Assembly: GCA_951813555.1 (NCBI GenBank)
Contig: OX638344.1
Location: 2,199,076 to 2,263,075 of the forward strand
Length of the DNA stretch: 64,000 nt
Reading direction: 5' to 3'
DNA from: an uncultured Acidimicrobiales bacterium
GTDB taxonomy: Bacteria; Actinomycetota; Acidimicrobiia; Acidimicrobiales; Bin134
Shown here: positions 55,528 through 63,744 of the stretch, piece by piece
Layout: every line of letters starts with the position of its first letter
Position numbering within the stretch: position 1 is the first letter of the stretch
Notes under the pieces: model-generated
Database searches by the model: none
Seen by the model: the letters and a program-made list of their open reading frames with translations, nothing else
What the model was told of the DNA's origin: nothing
Position numbers and translations under genes: made by a program

Positions 55528-56366
55528 GCCCTACAAGAATGAACATCGCGGGCCAGGGGCGCCGCCCCAACCGGCTGGGATTGGCCTCAGCGGCGGGCTT
55601 GCTGCCGTCGCGGCGATTCGCCCGCGTCGTGGAGCGCAACATCACCGTGTACCGGCGCACCTGGGTCACTTTGTTGTCGGGTTTCTTCGAGCCGGTCTTC
55701 TATTTGCTGTCCATCGGCATCGGCATCGGCGAGCTGGTGGGTGACGTGACTGTGGGAGGACGCTCCATCGATTACCGCACGTTCGTGGCGCCGGGGCTCC
55801 TGGCCACCTCGGCCATGAACGGCACCTTCTACGACAGCACCATGAACATGTACTACAAGCTCACCTGGGCCAAGATCTACGACGCAGTATTGGCCACTCC
55901 GGTCGGGGTTGTGGACCTCGCCCTGGGCGAGATGGGCTGGTCAGTGCTGCGAGCCACCCTCTACTCCGGCGGGTTCCTGGGCATCATGGCCGGACTGGGC
56001 CTGGTGGACTCGGTGTGGGCCATCGCCGCTCTACCGGGGGCGACGCTAATCGGCCTCGCCTTCGCCGCCCTGGGCATGGCCGCCACTAGCTACATGCGCA
56101 GCTGGAACGACCTCGACCTGGTAACCGTTCCCCTGATCGTCCAGTTCCTATTCTCCGCCACCTTCTTCCCCCTAGACACCTACCCCCGCGCCGTCCAGTT
56201 CCTCGTCCAAGCCACCCCCCTCTATCACGGCGTAGCCATGGAACGAGCCTTCATCGCCGGCGACATCAGCGTGGATCTGGTAGTCCACATCGCCTACCTC
56301 CTAGCCCTAGCCGCCGCCGGCGCCGCCATAGCCAGCCGCCGCCTCGGCCAACTACTCACGCCCTAA
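55524..56366 (+). CDS. ABC-2 type exporter permease (2)
   Basis: A 280-residue permease, homologous to the gene before it: TFVAPGLLATSAMNGTFYDS and LFSATFFPLDTYPRAVQFLVQATPLYH align with its counterparts. The ATGA overlap with permease 1 gives a three-gene exporter operon whose channel is probably a heterodimer of the two permeases. The N-terminus (about 1-35) is extended and basic. The true start is ATG 55524; a longer frame from 55365 is a shadow. Confidence 0.85.
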   Translation: MSPTRMNIAGQGRRPNRLGLASAAGLLPSRRFARVVERNITVYRRTWVTLLSGFFEPVFYLLSIGIGIGELVGDVTVGGRSIDYRTFVAPGLLATSAMNGTFYDSTMNMYYKLTWAKIYDAVLATPVGVVDLALGEMGWSVLRATLYSGGFLGIMAGLGLVDSVWAIAALPGATLIGLAFAALGMAATSYMRSWNDLDLVTVPLIVQFLFSATFFPLDTYPRAVQFLVQATPLYHGVAMERAFIAGDISVDLVVHIAYLLALAAAGAAIASRRLGQLLTP

Positions 56367-56372
56367 TGAGCG

Positions 56373-56729
56373 CTAAGCAGACTGGCGGATCACCGCGCCG
56401 GGTTCGATGCCGGAGTCGGGGCCGATGCCTTCTAGTTGGAGGGCTATGAGCATGTGGAACTCTTCTTGGTTGTCCACGGTGTGGTCGATGGCGGTAACTC
56501 GGGTGGAGATTGACTGATCGCCAACATCGACTACCACGGCATCGCCCTCTTGGACTCGGCCGGCGGTGGCCCGGCCGATAACAAAGAAATCGTCGGCTGA
56601 CATGGCCTCGGTGCGGACCACCTCGAAGTGGAACAATTCCTTGCTGCGGCGCCAGCGCTTGAAGAATGTCCGCCAGTTGCGGGGCTGGTCGTCCCACTCA
56701 CCTTCCACGATGCCCGGCGACGTTCCCAT
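56373..56729 (-). CDS. Hypothetical protein with an EF-Tu domain 2-like barrel
   Basis: A 118-residue protein. After a Trp/Arg-rich stretch (NWRTFFKRWRRSKELFHF), residues about 38-105 read MSADDFFVIGRATAGRVQEG, VVVDVGDQSISTRVTAID and GIEPGAVI, which resembles the beta-barrel domain 2 of translation GTPases. No GTPase domain is present. It is divergent from an amidohydrolase 18 bp away. Function unknown. Confidence 0.55.
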   Translation of the reverse strand: MGTSPGIVEGEWDDQPRNWRTFFKRWRRSKELFHFEVVRTEAMSADDFFVIGRATAGRVQEGDAVVVDVGDQSISTRVTAIDHTVDNQEEFHMLIALQLEGIGPDSGIEPGAVIRQSA

Positions 56730-56747
56730 AGGAGGCAAACTAGTGGA

Positions 56748-57953
56748 ATGAGCGACCGATACACCATCATCTCGGCCGACTGCCACGCCGGGGCCAACCA
56801 CGAGACTTACCGCGATTTCTTGGAATCCAAGTACCACGACGATTTTGACGCCTGGCGGGAGAAGTACCGCAATCCGTTCCGCGACCTCCAAGACGGCGGC
56901 CGGGTGCGCAATTGGGACAACGAGCGCCGACTGGGCGACCTGTATGCCGACGGGCAGGTGGCCGAGGTGGTGTTCCCCAACACCGTGCCCCCGTTCTTCC
57001 CCAGCTTCATCCTGTTCGCCCGCCCGCCCAGGGACGATCAGCTCGAGCACCGCCTGGCCGGCATCCGGGCCCATAACCGCTGGCTGGCCGACTGGTGCGC
57101 CCAGTATCCCGACCAGCGGGCCGGCATCGGCCAGACCTTCTTGAACGACGTGGACGAAGCCATCAAAGATGTCGAGTTCATCGCGGCCAACAACTTGCGG
57201 GGCGGCGTGCTCATCTCGGCCATACCGCCCGACTGCAAGGATCTGGCCCCTCTATACGACCCGGCCTACGACCCGTTCTGGGCTGCCTGCGAGGACCTCG
57301 GGGTAATCGTCAACAGCCACGGCGGCACCGGTGCCCCCAACTACGGCAAGTACTCGGTGTCTGACCTGCTGTTCATCACCGAGGTGAGCTTCTACTCCCA
57401 TCGGCCCTTCTACCAGTTGGTGCTGTCCGGGGTGTTCGAGCGGTTCCCCAACCTCAAGTTCGTGATGACCGAGCAGGGTTGCGCATGGCTGGTGGGCGCC
57501 CTGGCCCACATGGACGAAACCCTGGCCAAAATCCGCGACACCGGCCGAATGGGCGAGATGCGTTACGACGAGAGCCATATTCTCCCCCGCAGCGCCACCG
57601 AGTACTTCCAGCAGAACTGCTGGGTGGGCATCAGCCAGCCGGGCCACGACGACGCCGCGGCCCGCGAGGTGCTGGGCGTGAACAAGGTGATGTGGGGCTC
57701 CGACTACCCCCACAACGAGGGCACCGGCCCCTACACCCGAGAGCACTTGCGCCAGGTGTTCTGCGACACCGAACCCGGTGAGCTCCAGCAGATCCTGGCT
57801 GGCAACGCCGCCGACATGTACGGATTCGACCTCGACGCCCTGGCCCCGCTGGCCGCCCAGCATGGCCCAACCCACGGCGAGATCGCCGTTCCCCTCAACG
57901 AGCTTCCCGCCGAGCCCAACGAGGCCCTGCTCAAGAACGCCGTCGCGGCCTGA
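56748..57953 (+). CDS. Amidohydrolase (amidohydrolase-2 group)
   Basis: A 401-residue metal-dependent hydrolase. ISADCHAGANHETY carries the first ligand (Asp-x-His), IVNSHGGTGAPNYG the next His, FVMTEQGCAWLVG the Glu region and VMWGSDYPHNEGT the C-terminal Asp. It is related to the gene at 42733-43899, with the same SAD-H and GSDYPH/GTDFPH framework, but too different to be a recent copy. An AGGAGG site lies 12 nt before the ATG. Substrate unknown. Confidence 0.83.
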   Translation: MSDRYTIISADCHAGANHETYRDFLESKYHDDFDAWREKYRNPFRDLQDGGRVRNWDNERRLGDLYADGQVAEVVFPNTVPPFFPSFILFARPPRDDQLEHRLAGIRAHNRWLADWCAQYPDQRAGIGQTFLNDVDEAIKDVEFIAANNLRGGVLISAIPPDCKDLAPLYDPAYDPFWAACEDLGVIVNSHGGTGAPNYGKYSVSDLLFITEVSFYSHRPFYQLVLSGVFERFPNLKFVMTEQGCAWLVGALAHMDETLAKIRDTGRMGEMRYDESHILPRSATEYFQQNCWVGISQPGHDDAAAREVLGVNKVMWGSDYPHNEGTGPYTREHLRQVFCDTEPGELQQILAGNAADMYGFDLDALAPLAAQHGPTHGEIAVPLNELPAEPNEALLKNAVAA

Positions 57954-58023
57954 CCAGGCCAGCCATATTTCGAGCTACTCGCTGAACCATCCATAGCTGC
58001 CCGCGCCCGGCAACGGGGCGAAG

Positions 58024-58052
58024 GGAACCAATCAGCATCACCGGGCGTCGTT
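58024..58052 (+). promoter_or_regulatory. ECF sigma promoter (GGAACC-16 bp-CGTC)
   Basis: GGAACC (58024-58029) and CGTCGTT (58046-58052) are separated by 16 bp, the classic actinobacterial ECF promoter. The predicted start is within a few bases of the GTG/ATG of the sigma gene, so the mRNA would be leaderless and the sigma factor probably drives its own operon. Confidence 0.6.
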
Positions 58053-58060
58053 GTTGGGTG

Positions 58061-58594
58061 ATGAAGACTACCCCTTGGATGGCTTCGGGAGTTTCGGAAG
58101 GCAAGCGGCCGGTTTCCCATGAACCAGCGCCAACTGGAGAAGTCCTCAAGCTGGCCACCTTCGACGACATTTACCGGGCCGAATATGAGCCGATGGTCCG
58201 GCTGGCCTGGGGGCTGGTGGACGCTAGGGAGGTCGCGGAAGAGGTCGTTCAAGACGCCTTCGCCAAGGTATTCGACCGCTGGAGCCGCCTCGACAGTCCG
58301 GGGGCGTACCTGCGCACCTCGGTGGTGAACGGTTCCCGCAGCGAGTTGCGCAAGCGCGAGGTGAGACGGCGTATCGGCCTGCGGCCATTCATTCCCCCCC
58401 AACCCGAGGATCAGGACTACCTGCTAGATGCCCTCAACCAGCTCTCACCCCGTCAGAAAACCGTTCTTGTATTGAAGTTCTACGCCGACATGACTGAAAA
58501 AGAGATCGCCCAGGCCATGGGGGTACGGCCGGGCACGGTGAAAAGTGCCACCTCCCGAGGATTGGCCGAGCTGCGAAAGGTGGTCGACCAATGA
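58061..58594 (+). CDS. ECF RNA polymerase sigma factor (SigE-family type)
   Basis: A 177-residue sigma factor. Region 2 is FDDIYRAEYEPMVRLAWGLV and EEVVQDAFAKVFDRWSRL; region 4 is ALNQLSPRQKTVLVLKFYAD then AQAMGVRPGTVKSATSRGLAELR, the DNA-binding helix-turn-helix. The N-terminus has about 30 residues before region 2. A near-consensus ECF promoter lies directly upstream, suggesting autoregulation. The stop overlaps the next gene (ATGA), coupling it to a candidate membrane anti-sigma factor. A GTG at 58058 is the alternative start. Confidence 0.9.
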   Translation: MKTTPWMASGVSEGKRPVSHEPAPTGEVLKLATFDDIYRAEYEPMVRLAWGLVDAREVAEEVVQDAFAKVFDRWSRLDSPGAYLRTSVVNGSRSELRKREVRRRIGLRPFIPPQPEDQDYLLDALNQLSPRQKTVLVLKFYADMTEKEIAQAMGVRPGTVKSATSRGLAELRKVVDQ

Positions 58595-60471
58595 GCGATG
58601 AGCGCCAAACCCCTGAAGATCTGACCGGAGCCGACGACAAGGCCCTCGGTGAGGCACTGGGCAACGCCATCAGCGAGAGCGTCGATGATCCGGCTGATCG
58701 CCCACCGGTGTCCTATATCGCCGAGAGGGCTGCCGCCCAGGCCAGAGCCCGCAACGCCCGTCGGGCGGTTGTGAGCATCGCCGCATCTGCTGCCCTGGTG
58801 GCAGGCGGGTTCGCGGCGTGGAACGCACTGGAGGAGGATCAGCCCACCGAGGTCATCGTGGTCAATGAACCCACCTTCGAGCCGATCACGCCCGAAAGCG
58901 TCTCAACCGGCCCGGAGCTCGGATGGGTACAGTTCGACCCCGCCTCTGTGTTCGGCGGTGATGCGATCGACCCTCACTACATCGCATCTGTGGGCGACGG
59001 GCGAGTATTGGTTCAGGTCTACGGCAGCGACGGCGACCGGGTTCTGGTCACCGACGACGGCACCGACTGGACCCCGGTCTCTATGCCTCCGAGTTTTGCC
59101 CCCGAGCGCTTCGAGATCGCCGGCGACCGCTGGCTGGTCACCGGCTTGGCCCTAGGCAACGCCAGTACCTTCGATGACCACCGGGCCTACTTCTCCGACG
59201 ACCAGGGCGACACTTGGACTGACATACCACTCGACGTCGGCAGCAATGCCGACGAGACGACCTCGATTGCTGATGTCTTGGTGTCCGGCCAGAACATGGT
59301 GATTGCCACCGAGAGCCGGGTCCAGGTCGATGTTGCCTCGGTGATCGTGGGCCGGGGCTTGGTGCCCGACAAGGAATCGATCAAGGGATGGATGAGCGTC
59401 GAGGGCGACACGGTGAGCTTCACTGTGGACGAGTCGTCGGATCCCCAGTCGTTCGAGCTGACCTCCGAGGAGGAGGACTTCCTCTACGGGGGCGACCGCA
59501 GCTTTGTCCGCCTGCACTTCAGCGACGGCGGTGCTGCCGAGCAGGTGGGTGAATATCCAGCTGGGGAAATTGCCGGCTACGGCGCTGCCGACGGCTTCCA
59601 TCTCATAATGCTCTCCACTGAGGGGGAAATGCTGCTCACCTCGACTGATGGCCGCCAATGGAGCCAGGCACCTCTAACTACCGGCGATGGTGTGTCCGTG
59701 GGTCGTTTCTACACCTACCTCGGAACCACTGAGGGGACGGTCTGGACGTCGGGTCAGGCAAGCACGATTTACCGGGCCGAGCGCACAAACGGCGTATTCG
59801 CCCCCGCTCTGGTAGCTGAACTCCCCAACGGCATAGCCAGGGTGGATCGTCTGTCGGTCGGACCTGCGGGCATCGCCATGGTCGCGGTACAAGGGAGCGT
59901 TCCTGATGCCAACTTCGTGCCGACTTTCCAGGTTGCCAAAGACGGATTCGAACTGCGTTTCAACGAACCCCTGGGCGGCATCAGCTTGTGGAACCTGTCC
60001 GAGGACACAGCCATCTATGAGTTCTCCGACGCCCTGAACGCTCAGAGCAACATGCTGCCCGAAGGCGTTCGGGAGGTGGAAGGCGGCGATGAGGGTCCCG
60101 ATTTGTTGGTCTTCGAGGATCCCGACACCGGCGAGCACCTGGTGTCGTTCACCATGGAAGAGCTGGAGCCCTGGATCAGTAGCGACAGGTTTGTGGGTAT
60201 TGCCGGTATCAGCACTGAACAGAGCGAACGGTGGGTCGGTTGGTCAGCCGACGGCAGCACCTGGGATTGGAAAACCCTGTCCGAAGTCTTTGGCTTGACC
60301 GGCCTGACCGATCTTGAGAAAGGGTTCACCAACGTAGAACTGGCCGTTGGCAGCGACTTCGTGATTGCCCGAGTCCAGCCCCATTCCGCCGTCCCCTCTG
60401 ACACCCCCGGCGATGGCAGGATCATGCTCTCCGGCCTTGCGCCACTTTGGTTCATCGCCACCGTAGAATGA
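58591..60471 (+). CDS. Putative membrane anti-sigma factor with external Asp-box propeller
   Basis: A 626-residue protein. An N-terminal cytoplasmic part of about 55 residues (acidic, ADDKALGEALGNAISES) precedes one transmembrane helix (VVSIAASAALVAGGFAAW, about 60-78). The outer part has Asp-box motifs VTDDGTDW, FSDDQGDTW, TSTDGRQW and SADGSTW, as in BNR/sortilin-type beta-propellers, and a separate module at about 449-520 (DGFELRFNEPLGGISLWNL, FEDPDTGEHLVSF). It ends LWFIATVE. There is no zinc anti-sigma motif; the anti-sigma role is inferred from the 4-bp overlap with the sigma gene and the single-pass topology. Two lipoprotein paralogues follow. Confidence 0.7.
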   Translation: MSDERQTPEDLTGADDKALGEALGNAISESVDDPADRPPVSYIAERAAAQARARNARRAVVSIAASAALVAGGFAAWNALEEDQPTEVIVVNEPTFEPITPESVSTGPELGWVQFDPASVFGGDAIDPHYIASVGDGRVLVQVYGSDGDRVLVTDDGTDWTPVSMPPSFAPERFEIAGDRWLVTGLALGNASTFDDHRAYFSDDQGDTWTDIPLDVGSNADETTSIADVLVSGQNMVIATESRVQVDVASVIVGRGLVPDKESIKGWMSVEGDTVSFTVDESSDPQSFELTSEEEDFLYGGDRSFVRLHFSDGGAAEQVGEYPAGEIAGYGAADGFHLIMLSTEGEMLLTSTDGRQWSQAPLTTGDGVSVGRFYTYLGTTEGTVWTSGQASTIYRAERTNGVFAPALVAELPNGIARVDRLSVGPAGIAMVAVQGSVPDANFVPTFQVAKDGFELRFNEPLGGISLWNLSEDTAIYEFSDALNAQSNMLPEGVREVEGGDEGPDLLVFEDPDTGEHLVSFTMEELEPWISSDRFVGIAGISTEQSERWVGWSADGSTWDWKTLSEVFGLTGLTDLEKGFTNVELAVGSDFVIARVQPHSAVPSDTPGDGRIMLSGLAPLWFIATVE

Positions 60472-60520
60472 GTCAAACGGTGGTGATATAGCCAACGGCT
60501 ATGGCTAGAAGGCGGGACTC

Positions 60521-60565
60521 CTGCGGGTGGTTGGTGAGACCCCCCTCCACACCAACCACCCGCAG
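60521..60565 (+). terminator. Perfect 16-bp stem hairpin between two propeller genes
   Basis: CTGCGGGTGGTTGGTG (60521-60536) is the exact reverse complement of CACCAACCACCCGCAG (60550-60565), with a 13-nt loop. It has no T-run after it, as for many actinobacterial terminators. It sits 50 nt past the stop codon of the membrane propeller gene and 52 nt before the next start, so it may end the sigma operon transcript or attenuate it. Confidence 0.55.
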
Positions 60566-60617
60566 TGAACTCTGGATACTCTGTGAGAGATGTGTGTGTA
60601 ACTAGTGTTGAGACATC

Positions 60618-62327
60618 GTGACGTCACTCCGCAATAGGTTGCGGACAGCAGTTGGCACAGCCGCTCTAATTGCCTTTGCAATCAGTGGAATCACGGCATG
60701 CGGTTCGTCAGGATCCACCGAGGTCATCGTTTCCAGCGACCCGGCCCCCACTCCTGCTCCAACCGCCGCCGCGGGGACGCCAATTGAGCCCACGCCTGTC
60801 CCCGAACGAAGCGAACCCAACGACGAAGCCGCTCTCACCCCGGAGGAATTGTCCACCGGGCCAGTGCTCAACTGGACAGAATTCGACCCCGACGAGATTT
60901 TCGGCCCCGACATCGTAGACATCAACAGAATCGATTCGGTCGGCGACGGGCGAGTGCTTGCCTCGGTTTTTGATCTGGACGGCACCAGCCGAGCGATAGT
61001 CACAGAGAACGGCACGGACTGGAACGAGATCTCTTTGCCGACAGACATCGCCCCGCTTCAAATCAACATTGCCGCCCCTCGCTGGCTGGTCACAGGCTGG
61101 GACATAACCAATCCTAGGTCCGGCAGCCGAGCTTTCTACTCCGATGATGAAGGCGTCACCTGGACCGAGCTGGTCTTAGATCTCGGCACTCCTAGTCTCG
61201 CTGCTGGGAATATCACAGCCGTAGCAGCCGAGGAGCGAATGGTGCTGGCGGTACAGGCTGTCCCGCTGATTGAAGACGAAGATGACTACGGCATCGAGAT
61301 GGACTCAAGCTACGTCAAGATCTTCTTCAGCGACGGCGGTTCCGTTGAGCTCGTAGCCGAGTACCCCGGCTGGGCTGTGACCGGCTACGGCTCATCGGAG
61401 GGATTTCAACTCATCTTGCTTGGCATGGACGGAGATTCGCTGCTGACCTCGCCCGATGGACAGCAGTGGTCCAAGTCCTCCGCAGAATTGCCCTTTGAGA
61501 GGGTTGGCGGAAGCCCCATGGGGACAGTGTGGGTCGGCAACCCGGTTGAGGGTGAGTACCGACTTGAACGCTTCGACCGGCCCGAGTTGGCAGTGGCCAT
61601 CCCGGAAGATGTCGGCTACCTCACGATGCTTGCCGCCGGCCCTGCCGGATTTGCCGCTCTAGCGCAACCAGGAATGTTTCGTCTCGACGACCCCGAAATC
61701 CCCGAATTGCCCGATTTTCGATTCGCCCAAGACGGCTACGAGCTGAGATACAACGAACCGGAGGGCGGCATCACTCTGTGGGACTTGTCCGAGGAAACCG
61801 CGGTCTATGTGTTCGGCCCTGAATCCCTAATGATGGACATCCCGCCTGAAGGCGTTCGAGAAGATGAGGGCGAAGGCGGGGTACCCGCCCTTCTCATTTT
61901 TGAAGATCCAGAAACCGGCGAAGATCTTGTGGCGTTCGACATGGTGGAGTTGGGCGACGCACTGATTGAGGCGGAAAGGGAATTATCTGGTCCCTCAAGT
62001 GCCATGCTCGAGAGCACCGAGCAGCCTGAGCAATGGCTGGGCTGGTCGGCCAACGGAACCGACTGGGGGTGGCAGACCCTCTCTGACGCGTTCAACCTCC
62101 CGACTCTTGGCGATGATGAGGACGGCTTTAGCTCGGTCAGTCTGGCGGTCGGCAGAGATTTCATTATCGCTCACGTTCTGCACTGGAGAACCAGCGGTTC
62201 CGATTCCGCCCAAGCCGGCCCCGCCGTGTCATCACCCGATAGCGACTCCGGCGATGATGACTACGCGATATCCAGCAGCATCACCCCTCCCCAACCCCCA
62301 CGCTGGTTCATCGCCAAGGTGGGCTGA
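60618..62327 (+). CDS. Lipoprotein with the same Asp-box propeller
   Basis: A 569-residue predicted lipoprotein: GTG start, hydrophobic AALIAFAISGITACG (lipobox with Cys28), then a Pro/Thr linker. The rest parallels the preceding membrane protein: DSVGDGRVLASV, VTENGTDWNEI, YSDDEGVTWTEL, TSPDGQQWSKS, the DGYELRYNEPEGGITLWDL module (about 370-445), and SANGTDWGWQTL, ending RWFIAKVG. It therefore keeps the outer domain but replaces the transmembrane/cytoplasmic part with a lipid anchor. The next gene begins 5 bp after its stop. Confidence 0.78.
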   Translation: MTSLRNRLRTAVGTAALIAFAISGITACGSSGSTEVIVSSDPAPTPAPTAAAGTPIEPTPVPERSEPNDEAALTPEELSTGPVLNWTEFDPDEIFGPDIVDINRIDSVGDGRVLASVFDLDGTSRAIVTENGTDWNEISLPTDIAPLQINIAAPRWLVTGWDITNPRSGSRAFYSDDEGVTWTELVLDLGTPSLAAGNITAVAAEERMVLAVQAVPLIEDEDDYGIEMDSSYVKIFFSDGGSVELVAEYPGWAVTGYGSSEGFQLILLGMDGDSLLTSPDGQQWSKSSAELPFERVGGSPMGTVWVGNPVEGEYRLERFDRPELAVAIPEDVGYLTMLAAGPAGFAALAQPGMFRLDDPEIPELPDFRFAQDGYELRYNEPEGGITLWDLSEETAVYVFGPESLMMDIPPEGVREDEGEGGVPALLIFEDPETGEDLVAFDMVELGDALIEAERELSGPSSAMLESTEQPEQWLGWSANGTDWGWQTLSDAFNLPTLGDDEDGFSSVSLAVGRDFIIAHVLHWRTSGSDSAQAGPAVSSPDSDSGDDDYAISSSITPPQPPRWFIAKVG

Positions 62328-62332
62328 CCTTC

Positions 62333-63709
62333 ATGCTGGTGAAACAACCAGCGGCTCTACTGGCCGCAGCGATCGCCCTGGCATTAGGCACGGCCGCGGC
62401 CTGCTCCTCGCCAGGCGGCACCGAAGTGACCGCATCCAGCGAGATTGCCGACCCAGTGCCGACCCCGACACCGCTGGTCGCCACCCCGGAAGGGGCTTCC
62501 CCAACTCCAGAGCCCGCCGGCAAGCCAACGGTCACCCCCACTGAGTCTCCTGATGCCCCTGGGCTGGTTTGGACCGAAGTCGATATTGCCGACGCCCTAG
62601 GTGCAGATGAGCACTCGACCATCAGCCTCGAATCGGTGGGAGACGGGCGAGTGCTGGCCTTGAGCTCCATCGACCGCGGCGTAGACAAGATTCTGGTCAC
62701 CGAGAACAGCACGGATTGGGCACCAATCCCAGTTCCCGCTGGTTTCCTGCCTTGGGAAGTCGACATCATCGGCGACCGCTGGTTGATCCAGGGATGGGAC
62801 ACAACTGTGGAAGCTCCGGGTACTCAGATTCTGTTCTCCGACGACCAAGGAGCGAGTTGGACTGAGCTGGTGGTCGACTTGGGCTCGTTTGAAGGCACGG
62901 CTTGGATAGCCGACGCCATCGTGGCCGGGGAACGCATCGTGGTGGTGGCACTCAGCGACGGAGAACCGCCTGGCATTGAGGCAATTCCTGAAGACGACAT
63001 GGACTACCAGCCGAGCATTAGCAGCGTTCACATCTTCTTGAGCGATGGTGGGCCGGCGGAATGGGTGGCGGAGTACCCGGGGTGGTTCTACATCGGCTAC
63101 GGAGCGTCTGACGGTTTTCACCTGATCATGTCCGGTCCGGATGGTCTCTCATTGTTGGAGTCACCCAATGGTCGTCAATGGACTAGTACCACCGTTGACG
63201 TCGAGAATGCCGACGGTGCCCAGAACGAACTGTGGACCACTGATGAGACAGGCGGAAAGTTCAGGGTCGAGCGCTTCGAGGGCGTCTACGGGTCAGACCA
63301 GGTATTGACATTGCCCGAAGGGGTGAGCTGGATGGTCGACCTGGCGGTCGGACCTGCGGGTGTGGCCGGGGTAGGAGCCTCGGAAACGGAATCGGCCGAA
63401 CAAAGCGCCTATGACCCCGACATGTTCTTGGTCGGCTGGTCAGTGGATGGCAGCGACTGGGAGTGGCAGACCCTTCAGGAGGCTTTCGGCCTTCCCGAGC
63501 CCACTCAAGACCAAAACTCCTTCACCGAAGTGCAAGTGGCCGTTGGCTCCGATTTCGTGCTCGCCCAGGTTCAGACCTTCGAGTTTCCCGAGGCCGAGTT
63601 TGACGAGGACCTCGAGGTCGGCGTCAGCCGGCCCGATTCAACCTCTGCCTACCTCTCTGCTCCTATTTCCCCCTCGCCCCCGCGCTGGTTCATCGCCTCG
63701 GTCGACTGA
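62333..63709 (+). CDS. Lipoprotein with a shorter Asp-box propeller
   Basis: A 458-residue predicted lipoprotein (AIALALGTAAACSS, Cys24), then a Pro/Thr linker. Motifs parallel the other two: ESVGDGRVLAL, VTENSTDWAPI, FSDDQGASWTEL, SPNGRQWTST and SVDGSDWEWQTL, ending RWFIASVD. The module DGFELRFNEP present in both paralogues is missing, which accounts for its shorter length. It starts 5 bp after the previous stop and is in the same operon. Confidence 0.78.
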   Translation: MLVKQPAALLAAAIALALGTAAACSSPGGTEVTASSEIADPVPTPTPLVATPEGASPTPEPAGKPTVTPTESPDAPGLVWTEVDIADALGADEHSTISLESVGDGRVLALSSIDRGVDKILVTENSTDWAPIPVPAGFLPWEVDIIGDRWLIQGWDTTVEAPGTQILFSDDQGASWTELVVDLGSFEGTAWIADAIVAGERIVVVALSDGEPPGIEAIPEDDMDYQPSISSVHIFLSDGGPAEWVAEYPGWFYIGYGASDGFHLIMSGPDGLSLLESPNGRQWTSTTVDVENADGAQNELWTTDETGGKFRVERFEGVYGSDQVLTLPEGVSWMVDLAVGPAGVAGVGASETESAEQSAYDPDMFLVGWSVDGSDWEWQTLQEAFGLPEPTQDQNSFTEVQVAVGSDFVLAQVQTFEFPEAEFDEDLEVGVSRPDSTSAYLSAPISPSPPRWFIASVD

Positions 63710-63732
63710 CGGCGAGGTTGCCAGCAGCCACT

Positions 63733-63738
63733 TAGACT
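63733..63738 (+). promoter_or_regulatory. -10 box (TAGACT), leaderless promoter of the last gene
   Basis: TAGACT ends 6 nt before the ATG at 63745, identical in sequence to the box at 18440-18445. Confidence 0.35.
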
Positions 63739-63744
63739 CGGCGC

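Noticed and set aside
60566..60617. ECF promoter for the first lipoprotein gene
   Set aside because: GAACTC occurs, but no CGTC-type -10 lies at 16 bp; the match is not better than chance.
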